From NCBI RefSeq assembly GCF_020921035.1, contig NC_063150.1, positions 11,222,001-11,286,000 on the forward strand: a stretch of DNA of 64,000 nucleotides, in the 5' to 3' direction. The notes under the pieces are model-generated. The model was not told where the DNA came from, ran no database searches, and saw only the letters and a list, made by a program, of their open reading frames with translations. The translations under genes were made by a program, and so were the position numbers. This DNA is from Rhodamnia argentea (lineage: Eukaryota; Streptophyta; Magnoliopsida; Myrtales; Myrtaceae). Shown here piece after piece: positions 23,641-33,109 of the stretch (the first letter of the stretch is position 1; each line of letters starts with the position of its first letter).

Positions 23641-24189
23641 GAACGGTGAGCCTTAAAAAAATATCTGCTTCTTAATTTAGAGATGTGACACACAACTCGA
23701 ATGGTACAATTCAGAATACGCTGCCGCACACATGTTTAGTCATCTGCTCGTCAAATACAATGTCATTCGAACACTTAATGATTAAATTGCCGTGGTAAAC
23801 GCAAGTGACGATGATGACAGTCATATCTCGGCGCAATCATGCAGGTAATGAAATTGAAAGTCCAATGCCCATCTTCAACCACTAGATGATTGGTAATGAC
23901 GAGGTGATGTCATAAGACATTGCAAACGATGTTTTGGAAAAAAATACCGAGCCGGCCGATTCAACCAAATTCATCTACTCCCCTAAAAAATCTTCTCCCT
24001 TCTCCCCTCGGGCTTCTTCTCCCAAACGCCGCCTCCTTTTCTCCCTGCAGCTTTGTTCCCCTCTCTCCCTCTCCTTCATATTCTTTTAAATCTCCCAATT
24101 TCTCTTTACGTTAATTTCATGGACGAACGATCAACATCCTCTACGATAGTGAATTCTGAAGATCGAAGCACGAGTGTCTCGGAAGAATT

Positions 24190-24191
<2 letters not shown>

Positions 24192-24251
<60 letters not shown>
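24192..24251 (+). repeat. (CT)30 microsatellite
   Basis: A pure 60-bp CT run, the longest microsatellite in the window. It lies in pyrimidine-rich sequence that resembles a leader or LTR, with no convincing gene after it. Confidence 0.95.
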
Positions 24252-24253
<2 letters not shown>

Positions 24254-24369
24254 TTATACTCACTCGCTCTGGTTCCAGTGCTTGCTCCAAATTGTCGAGC
24301 GTTCCGCAAATTTTTGAAATTTTTTTCTTGTCAATCGGCTTATCTTAAAGTGATTTTGGGATCAACAAG

Positions 24370-24836
24370 TTTTTTTTTTTTTTTTTTTTTTGCAGTTATT
24401 TTCTCATGATCTAGAGTTAAAATTAGATTTTGGTGCTCTTTTATCCCATCTAAATATAGATTTAAGATTTACAAGGCGTTTTCTGTACTTTCTCAACCTA
24501 TTTGTGCTATTGTTAGCTTTGTAGGGTGATAGTGCTGGGAATCTTGAACCTAGGTGCGCACTATCTTTTGGCAAAGTCGGGCGGATTTCTCGATCCATGC
24601 TCATCACTAATGACAATGTGAGATTCAATAATCTGGCCACCGATTGTACTTGGATATTATGACATATCCGCATTGAAGAATGATCGAGTTTCTTCGGTCT
24701 GTACTAAGTTGGTTCACTTTTCGGATTTACTTGCTTTGTGAGATTTTCATTTTTATTTTAAATTGATGTATATCTCTTTGATATAAAATGAAAATCATTC
24801 TTTCAAAAAAAAAAAATAATAATAATAACACCGGAT
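24370..24836 (+). other. possible retrosequence ending in a poly(A)-like tail
   Basis: The block ends GATATAAAATGAAAATCATT, a short gap, an 11-12-base A run and then (AAT)n. That is the look of a LINE or retrocopy 3' end. A 22-base T run followed by GCAG lies at 24370. No reverse transcriptase or other domain is readable, so the call is weak. Confidence 0.25.
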
Positions 24837-25189
24837 GCTATTAGATCCAATCCATTTGATCAACTCCAGCAACCGAATACCTCATATTCTAAACCCGCCA
24901 GTATAAACTCCGATTGCTTAAGTGAGCCCTAGTGGTAGGACTTGTATTTAACTTCTAATTTGACTGAAGCAATCAAAGAGCTCATGTTCCATTCATAATG
25001 TTCATCAATATCAGCTTTGATTGGCCTAGGAAGGCATCTGCACTTGTATATCGTAGGGTAATCTTTGGCACGTTAGCATCCCTTCAGCCTATTATGCTGT
25101 TTTAGAGGTTATATAAAAGCTGACCCACATCCAAAGATTAGGCAAGAAACATTTGAAAAGCGGAAATAGAGGATCAATGCAAGAGCGAT

Positions 25190-26255
25190 TGAGATTATTT
25201 ATGGCAATTTAACTCATGGATTACATAAGATCTGTCAAAGTGGTAATCTTTGCACCCAAAATTGCTCGAGTTCATATAAAAAAAGGCTTCACGAAAGGAA
25301 ATTTCAGGCGGGAGCTTAATTGCAAACATAACGAAAATCAAATGTCGGTGTTGTTCCATGCTTGAAGAGTTACCAATTTCAGGAATTGGAATGGGCTCCT
25401 TCAATGCTTTGACCGGGAATATTGCAAAATCCAAGCTAGGTCTATCCTATGTCCCTCGTTGCATTTTGAGCTTCGAGGCCCATGTTGTGCCCGGTGGCTC
25501 CTAATTTTGTATATGTCCCTTTCTTGAGCGTACTCAATGCCAGGCTAACTTGAGTCGGTATGGGCTCTTCAATATGCATCACTTTTACTAGTCAACCCAC
25601 TTCAAGCCATGCGATGCACAGTGCCAACGAGTTGAAGATTTCTCTCCTACAGAGGCCTTCAGAAGTAGCCCAAGAACCCGGCGCCCAACCTAGATGCATT
25701 CTTCATTTTAACATGCCGGTACCCGCAGGCCTTGCACCCCTAATTTCTAACAATTTATTTTTTCTTCCCTTGCCAAGAAGGAAATACCCTCGTATTTAAC
25801 ATTTCAAAGTTCGGACGAAACCTTTTAAGGTCATGCTTAGGGCCAAAATCAGTAATAAATAGAGCTCCTAATTTTGTATATTGTTCCTTTCTTGAGCGAA
25901 ATCAATGCCGGGCGAACCCGAGTCGGCCTCGGGCTCTTCAATGTACACCACTTTTACCAGTCAACTCACTTGGAGGCCCATCTAGCTTGGCGTTCTCACA
26001 AGCGAGTCCATCTTAACCAAGGGCTCCCTTTGAGGTCGCTATTTTACTTTCAAATATGAAGGAGAATTTCGTTTTTGTGAAAAAGAATTTTGTGGCGATT
26101 AACTCACGAATTACATAAAATCTGACTAAGCGGTAATCTTTACACCCAAAATTTCCCAAGTTCATATACGAAAGCACGGCAAAGGAAATTTCGGTTCGAT
26201 TGCAAACTTAACCAAAACCAAAATCAAATGTGAGTGTTGCTCCATAGGGTTAAGC
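25190..26255 (+). repeat. two interleaved direct repeats (order A B B A)
   Basis: Block A at 25190-25360 (CTCATGGATTACATAAGATC and GGTAATCTTTGCACCCAAAA) recurs at 26091-26255. Block B at 25498-25620 (CTCCTAATTTTGTATAT, CTTTCTTGAGCG, GTCGGTATGGGCTCTTCAAT) recurs at 25863-25985. All four are in the same orientation. The pattern is not that of simple LTRs. No gene is recognised in between. Confidence 0.7.
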
Positions 26256-26455
26256 AAAGAAATCGAGATCCACCCAAATCGAACTACACCGTACCCAAAC
26301 AGCTGATTATGGATGGTTCCCAACAAGTACCGGTCTGATTCCCGATTTCAATTGTTGGAACAGTGGGTATCGGTTCGATTCTCAATTTCAGGTGAAAACC
26401 ATCCAACCAGACCAATCGGACCGGACCTATTTACATAATATCGATATATATATTT

Positions 26456-27360
26456 TTAATTGAAGCTATTTCCCTCAATTATGAGATTTACCTCATATTT
26501 GCCTTTATTCTTTTTCAGTATGGGGCAATTAGGGTTGATGTGCACTTGTTTTTTGCAATGAACATAGACGATGTCCTTGCCCTTGTCGTTGTTTGATTGT
26601 TTTTTGTCATTCTGTTTGAATGGTTTCTTACCTTTGAAGTTTCTACCCTTTCTGGCCATCTTTCTAAATTTCTTTATCATCAACGCAAGTTCTTCATCGT
26701 TTCCTTCTTCATCTTCAGAATCTATCAACTCAAATTCAATGTTAGTCTTTAAGGCAATTAATTTCTTACCCTTTGTATTCTTTTCTTTGTTGGCTCGTTT
26801 TGTTTTGTTCAATTATAGAGTTCTAACAAGTTCATCAATGGATAGGGATCTAATTGTTTGGTATTCTTGGATGGAAGGCTTGATGTAGTTCCATTTCTCA
26901 AAGAATCTTTCGAACTCGTGTAAATTCAGAGACAAGACCATTTTGATGAGCAAGACCACTGATTAAAACTTAAAACCTATCAATCATTTCAGCAATTGTT
27001 TCATCAAGTTTCATCTTGAACACTTCATAATCACTCAGGAGAACACTAAGTTTGGTCTCCTTGATTCCGTCAGTTCCTTGTTATGTGACATAAAGTCTAT
27101 CACATATGGCTTTTGATAATTCTTTTTCTGTAACACAATTATAAATAGGAGTGGATAAAGCACAAGAAAAAGAGTGAACAGCTTTAGAATCATGTCCTTC
27201 TTTTTTTCTCCTTTCGGTCTCTAGGAGAGTTGCGGAAGGAGTATTATTTTTGATGCGGTAGTAGGATTTACTCCTTTTTGTCAAAACATCCCACAACAAA
27301 TTGTCTAGTGCCTTGAAGAACGATTTCATTTTGTTACACCAAATGTTGTAGTCCTTTCCA
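26456..27360 (-). mobile_element. Ty1/copia gag remnant
   Basis: Minus-strand fragments follow the order of a UBN2-type copia gag. 27329-27081 has DNLLWDVLTKRSK, HDSKAVHSFSCALS and KELSKAICDRLYVT. About 27070-26960 has ETKLSVLLSDYEVFKMKLDE. 26812-26456 has a lysine-rich linker (RKMARKGRNFKGKKPF) and a damaged zinc knuckle, VHCKKQVHINPNC, in which the first Cys of the CCHC pattern is Tyr. Stops and frameshifts lie between the pieces. No pol follows in the window. Confidence 0.85.
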
Positions 27361-28326
27361 CTAAAGTAAGGAGGCTTGTTGTTGAATTGAGCGTCACTTG
27401 ATCTTGAAAAATTATTGCTACATATGATAGATCGTTAACGCAGAAGTAAAAACACTTCAAAATATTGAGCAACCCGGTTCGATACCAATTGTTGCATCTA
27501 ACAATATCACTTAGAAGGGGGTGAATAAGTGATTTTGAACAAATTTAACTCTAAATTGTTGAATTAAAAGAAACTAGTCAAATTTGTCTCCGAAACGGAA
27601 CTTGAATATTATGCGGTATGTGATTCTGAACATAGTTATGCAATATTCTGTCGGACACAATAGAAAGAGTTTAGAGATAGAGAAAATTACACACAATGAT
27701 TTAAGTGATTCCGCTTAGAGCAAATTTACGTTCACTCTCCCACGCCGACAGCCGATTAGTTGGATTCCACTAGAAGAACTAATTAAGAGTTACAAGTGTT
27801 TGTAGTCTCCCATTCTTACAAAATTTCTTAAATATTATAATATGTAGCTCTCGAGAACAAGTAGAGAATCTGAAGCACTCTAGCACTATGAAATTGATGA
27901 TTCTGATCACACATCAAAAGCGGCACCATGGATCTCATTTATACTCCTTCACCCTCATTTGTTCGTGCCCTTCTTATCACGTGTAACCTGGAAGGATATG
28001 AAGTTGGGCCTTTTCTTTCCCCCGATTGGGACTTCTAAAATAGCTTTCTTTTCATCAAAATTCGGGCAACACGAATTGGGCACCGTTAGTTGAGCAACTT
28101 ATTATGCTTGATAGGAGGGCTGAATCTAATGGTCTTGGGTTATGTGAGTTGCTTTAAATCCGAACAGTGGGCATAATTGATAGGCTTGCTTTGGGCGAAT
28201 TGGATCGAATAATGTTGAACGAACCGGACGGCCGGGCTCGCGTGAATGGACTAGGCCCAAGGGAAAGTGTGCATGCAAATGTCAATGCAATACAAAATTC
28301 GATTATGACGTACGAGAGTGGTAGAA
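27361..28326. other. gene-free stretch after the copia remnant
   Basis: Starts with GTTGCATCTAACAATATCAC, reminiscent of a retroelement leader, and then mixed AT-rich DNA. No gene or structured repeat is seen. Confidence 0.35.
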
Positions 28327-28652
28327 CATGACAATAATCACATGCAAAAGGACATGATGAATCGAATGCAAAACTTCATAATGAAATTACATGACATGGC
28401 AGTAATTACATGTAGCATGATATGGCAAATCAAATGCAAGACATAATAATAAAATGATATGACATGGAAATAACCACTCGTAGCATGACATGACAAATTT
28501 AATGCAAAACATAATAATGAGAACCATGACATGACAATAATCATATACAACATGACATAGCAAATCAGGTACAAAACATGATGACATGATGATGAAATGA
28601 CATGACATGACAATAATCACACGCAATATGATATGAAATGACAGTGACATGT
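28327..28652. repeat. tandem array, ~65-bp unit, ~5 copies
   Basis: Degenerate units of the form ATGACATGACAATAATCACA, GCAACATGACATGGCAAATC and AATGCAAAACATAATAATG. Units diverge by small changes and indels. The spacers are not unique sequence, so this is a minisatellite and not a CRISPR array. Confidence 0.85.
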
Positions 28653-29154
28653 AGATTATACTACATGGGAGTCATTTATTCAATCTGCGGATTTACTCGA
28701 ACATGGTTACATTTATAGCAAAAGGAGATCAAATACGATTCAATATGGCCACAAAAATAAACATCAAATAACACGTTGACATGCGGCACACTTACAACAA
28801 ACGAAACCTTAACTTAAGTTTGATAGGTGCACTCACAGGATGTGATACTCCAACAAAAGTACCGCAAAGTAGTCACAATTCTATAGTATTAAATGGTTCA
28901 ACCACCATGAGAATCGCATTTCATCCTACACCATAGAAATTAGGGGTGTCAGAACCGAACCAAAAAATCGAACCAAATCGAAATCGAAACTGAACCGAAC
29001 CGAAATTTCATGCATTTTTTGTTCGGTTCGGTTTTTGATTCGGATAATGAAAAAATAACCGATTTTTTCTTTTGGTTCGGTTTATTTTACTTCGGTTCGG
29101 TTCGGTAACCGAACTATAACATTTCACCCGAAATTTGATCTTCCCACGTCCTCA

Positions 29155-30190
29155 ATGTTTTCTTCTCATTCAAACGTTTAACTTCTCTCTCCTCTCTCTC
29201 TCTCCTCTCTCTGTTATCCCGCATGTTTTCTTCTCACTTTGACATATACCACTCTGACATTTAATCTTCTCTCTCCTCTCTCTATTATCCCGCACGTTTG
29301 CTTCTCATTTTGACGTATATCACTCTGACATTTAATCTTCTCTCTCCTCTCTCCGATATCCCGCACGTTTTCTTCTCTTCTCACTTTGACATATATCACT
29401 CTGAAATTTAATCTTCTCTCTCCTCTCTTTTTTGTCCCGCACGTTTTCTTCTCCCTTTGACATATAACACTTTGACATTTAATCTTCTCTCTCCTCTCTC
29501 TGCTATCCCGCACGTTTTCTTCTCTTCTCACTTTGACATATATCATTCTGACATTTAATCTTCTCTCTCCTCTCTCTGATGTCCCGCACATTTTCTTCTC
29601 ACTCTGACATATATCACTCTGACATTTAATCTTCTCTCTCCTCTCTCTCTCCTCTCTCTCTTGTCCCGCACGTTTTCTTCTCTTCTCACTTTGACATATA
29701 TCACTTTGACATTTAATCTTCTCTCTCCTCTCTCTCTCCTCTCTCTATTGTCCCGCACGTTTTCTTCTCACTTTGACATATATCACTCGGACATTTAATC
29801 TTCGCTCTCCTCTCTCTCTCCTCTCTCTGTTATCCCGCACGTTTTCTTCTCTTCTCACTTTGACATATATCACTCTGACATTTAATCTTCTCTCTCCTCT
29901 CTCTCTCCTCTCTCTGTTATCCCGTACGTTTTCTTCTCTTCTCACTTTGACATATATCACTCTGACATTTAATCTTCTCTCTCCTCTCTCTCTCCTCTCT
30001 CTGTTGTCCTGCACGTTTTCTTCTCTTCTCACTTTGACATTTAATCTTCTCTCTCCTCTCTCTGTTGTCCCGCACGTTTTCTTCTCACTTTGACATTTAA
30101 TCTTCTCTCTCCTCTCTCTGCTGTCCTACACATTTTCTTCTCACTTTGACATATATCACTCTGACATTTAATCTTCTCTCTCCTCTCTTT
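29155..30190. repeat. minisatellite, ~13 units of ~55-88 bp
   Basis: Each unit contains CGCACGTTTTCTTCTC, an optional TTCTC, ACTTTGACATATATCACTCT, GACATTTAATCTTCTCTC and CTCTCTCC in one or two copies. Length variation comes from the optional TTCTC and CTCTCTCCT blocks and from loss of the ATATATCACTCT part in some units. Long minus-strand ORFs here (arginine and glutamate rich) are products of the repeat. Confidence 0.95.
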
Positions 30191-30227
30191 GCTGTCCTAT
30201 TATCTTTAAAAATTTCAGACTTCGCCT

Positions 30228-30530
30228 TTACAGCCCTATCCAAAGCTTCACATCCAAAGGCGACGCGTCGTAGAACACCGGCAAGATCTCCTTATTCCCC
30301 CTTCGACCTCGCCGCACAGTCCACCATGCACGTGACCTCGCGGATGTACCATGAGCTCGATGCGTAGTCCCTAGAGAAGATGGGCACCTAGATCTTGGAC
30401 ACGTCAAGCGCCTATATGACCTCGCCGCTGATCTCCTTGCCGACACAAAGCTCCTCGTCATCCCAATAGACGCGATTTCCAGCATCGAGCATGCGAAAGA
30501 AGAGCCGTGCGTCATCGTGGAACGACATAG
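30228..30530 (-). pseudogene. fragment of a TIR domain from a TIR-NLR resistance gene
   Basis: On the minus strand, three pieces follow the order of a plant TIR domain: RMLDAGNRVYWDDEELCVGK (the family has AGI.(V/T)F.DDEEL..G), then VPIFSRDYASSSWYIREVTC, then GNKEILPVFYDASPLDVK (the family has ILP(I/V)FYDVDPSDV). Two in-frame TAG codons lie between the first and second pieces, and a one-base insertion just before GNKEIL shifts the frame. The N-terminal FLSFRG motif and all NB-LRR parts are absent. It lies wholly inside the hAT-like element. Confidence 0.85.
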
Positions 30531-31129
30531 TACGTTCTGGTTGAACTTGAACCCCATTGCAATCACTGTTGAATTCGGTCTTTGCGTCGGATCCAAAAGA
30601 AGAATAAAACTGAAAATCCGAACCGAACCATACCGTACCAAACTGAATTTTAGGTTAGGTTTGTATTCGATTCGAATAACAATTTGGTTCGATTTAATTA
30701 CTTGACCTATCGCTACTGTTCGGTTCGATTTTCCTAAAAAATCGAACCAAACCGAACCGTTGACACCCCTAATAGAAATTAAGTGTCCTACGAGCACGCA
30801 TTTGATGATCCATGTCGCAAATGTTCCTCCTGGTCGATAAGTGGCTTCGATAATTTCAACATACGAAGAAAGCTGTAGGATCGCGAACTCGTGATGGGAA
30901 AGGCAACTAACAAAGTAGTTGGGATGTAAATCCATGTCGATCGTTCGCCTGTAGGATCATGACTTTTATAAATTTACATCCAAATTACTTTACCGAGCAA
31001 AAGTAACGATCATCTGCTAAAACTGCCTCACTTTTTTTTTTAGTTTATTTTTAAATTTTTTAATACTACGTGGTTTTTTTTATTATTTTTAATTTATTTT
31101 TTTTTGCTTGTTTGGAAGCTCCGGCAAGC

Positions 31130-31285
31130 CGGGTAGATGTCACGTCGGATTTTCGACGGAGCTCACCGGAGTTGACACTGAAATAACCGTTTAAAAAAAA
31201 AATAGCACTTAAGTGATTAAAAAAAAATATTGACATTAAAGTGAGCGTCGTACACGAATATCAGTACTCCTAGTGTCCTTTTACC
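31130..31285. mobile_element. right half of a MITE related to the one in PP2-B
   Basis: The end ATCAGTACTCCTAGTGTCCT matches the right TIR of the 19950-20303 element (ATAGCACTTCTAGTGTACTC), and the inner TAGCACTTAAGTGA and GTCACGTCGGATTTTC phrases also correspond. The left end is missing. Confidence 0.5.
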
Positions 31286-31289
31286 CTAT

Positions 31290-33109
31290 TACACATAATC
31301 CAGTTTCACCCTCTAAAATGTCCATAACACCCTTATCTATTGTCTATTAGCCCTTCGACCAAAAACAAAAGTGTCTATTATCCCCTTCAGGCTAGAAAAG
31401 GCATTACCTCTGATATTTTTTCATAGAAAAACATAACAAAATAGTAATCTCTGCTGCTTTATAGGGAATGTGGGTGTATTTTATTTTAGGATTTATTGGG
31501 GTAACCTTAAAGTCTCAAAGATTACTTTTTACTATTGTAGACTTTGGATCAGTCTTCTTTTATTTTAAACTTGTAAATTCTTAAGTAAAAGTAGGAGCTA
31601 GGCAGGGAATTGCTACGTAAGAGCTAAGCACACCATGGAAACGGCTAGGAATTGAAGCTAGATGAAGGCGATAGCCGACCTTGACTCAATAAAACAACCC
31701 GGCTAGGTAGGCGGGTCAACTCGAATACTTAAGGCCTGTTTGATGATCCAATTAAGTGTTGAATATAAAAAAAATTTATGACACTTTACTTCAAACTAAG
31801 TTTTAGATCATCAAAAATTTCAAATTGGTACACGAGTGACACATTTACTTTCAGCTAGGTAACACATGGCAATAATTAAGCTAACCTAATAAGTCCACGT
31901 CCAAATCCGAGAATCAAATATATAGATTTCCGTGTATATCTGAGTAGAACTTCATAGGTGGTGAAGTTTGGTTCATAGAGCATAATGATCGAAAGACTAT
32001 TACCATTCCTTCATCAAAAGCACGTATGACCATATAGATTTACCTTTTTACTTGTTAGAGTAATTGAGTTTTTGTCTTGTGTCATTTAACTTAACAATTC
32101 ATGGCGAATTTGACGGAAATTAACGAGGGTAAATGTGGCATGCAATGACCATTGTAATTTTTGATAAATTTATCACAACTATATCAGTTTGGGATTTTTC
32201 AAAGTGTTAACTCAAAAAAAAAAAAAAAATTTGCACTCAATGAGATGTAGTCTATATGATAACTATAACGAAATTTGCCTTAAAAGATTCAATTACGTCA
32301 AACACCCCCCCCTCTTAACGGAGAAAGAAAGAAAGGGGTTAATTAATTAATTAAGTAAAAAATTAATTAGATCGTTATTCCCATGTGGAAATGAGGAATA
32401 GGGAGGCGGGGACTTCTAAACCCGATAGGCGCCAAGCTCCTCGGAAAGTCTAGGAATCCACCTGGCCAACCAAAAAAATAAAAGTAGAAGAAAAATTGAC
32501 ACTAATTCGAATCTTGCCAATTATTATTTTGCTAAATCCTTCCACTAATGATGTACGGCGAGAAACTAATATTATCTAGTGGTAATTTTTCAGTTACTAT
32601 CGAACAACTTTCTCGTTTCTATTTTCAGCACTTTTTTTTTTCAATTTTTTCAAATGAGCCCTTACTTTCTTAAATTGAATAATCTAAATTGGAAAAAAAA
32701 AAAAAAGAGAGGAAAAAGCTGGGCTAACGTAGTGCAATTTTTAACATAAATAAGATAAGAGGGATGATTTTGATTTTCGGACAAAAAAATACACGTCATA
32801 TTATTCTTTAATAAAATAAAAAGTTAAAATCTTTATGGCACACTCTCTTACATCCGCTTTTGCCCACCTCTCCGAAATTGAAACTTGCGGTCAATATTCC
32901 ACCGTTAGAAATTCACCGTAACAGTACCGTCCTCCTAGCAGGACTCAAAAAGAATAGTACTGAAGACCCTGATAGCGAGATCGTAGCCGTCAGTGTCAAA
33001 AGCTCTTAACCATTTTCCGTTGTCATCTCCCTCCTCCTCCGCTTCTTCTCTTCTCTGTATCCTTCACATATACACGCACACAAGCAGAAACCTTATTCAA
33101 TTGCGTAGC
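31290..33109. other. upstream region of the NB-LRR gene
   Basis: AT-rich with no gene. A W-box core (TTGACC on the minus strand, 32889-32894) lies about 215 bp before the NLR start codon, a plausible site for WRKY control, although a single short motif is weak evidence. A CT-rich leader (CCTCCTCCGCTTCTTCTCTT) lies at about 33030-33055. The TATA box is not clear. Confidence 0.4.

Larger units (their letters stand above)
28941..30771. mobile_element. non-autonomous hAT-like element, complete, 8-bp target duplication
   Basis: The left end is TAGGGGTGTCA (28941-28951) and the right end TGACACCCCTA (30761-30771), perfect 11-bp inverted repeats. ATAGAAAT flanks both sides (28933-28940 and 30772-30779). 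An 8-bp duplication and TAGGGGTGTCA-type ends fit the hAT superfamily. Both subterminal regions (about 28950-29115 and 30600-30760) are dense in AACCGAACC or GGTTCGGTT, a usual hAT arrangement for transposase binding. The 1831-bp element has no transposase. Inside are a minisatellite (29155-30190) and a broken TIR-domain fragment (30228-30530). Confidence 0.92.

Noticed and set aside
24053..24409. 118-aa open frame with a long Leu-Ser run
   Set aside because: Most of it is the translated (CT)30 microsatellite and a T run.
28327..28652. Regular repeats resembling a CRISPR array
   Set aside because: The units are degenerate and contiguous with no unique spacers, and the DNA is plant nuclear. 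It is a minisatellite.
29214..30032. Arginine and glutamate rich minus-strand open frames
   Set aside because: They are direct translations of the minisatellite unit and repeat with it. There is no start context, domain or independent coding signal.
30228..30935. 235-aa minus-strand open frame taken as one protein
   Set aside because: It crosses the right end and target duplication of the hAT-like element, and only its last part matches the TIR domain. The rest is subterminal repeat.
32993..33109. Upstream extension of the NB-LRR frame by 39 codons
   Set aside because: The extension starts at GTG, not ATG, and its sequence is a pyrimidine-rich leader. The first ATG at 33110 fits the family N terminus.
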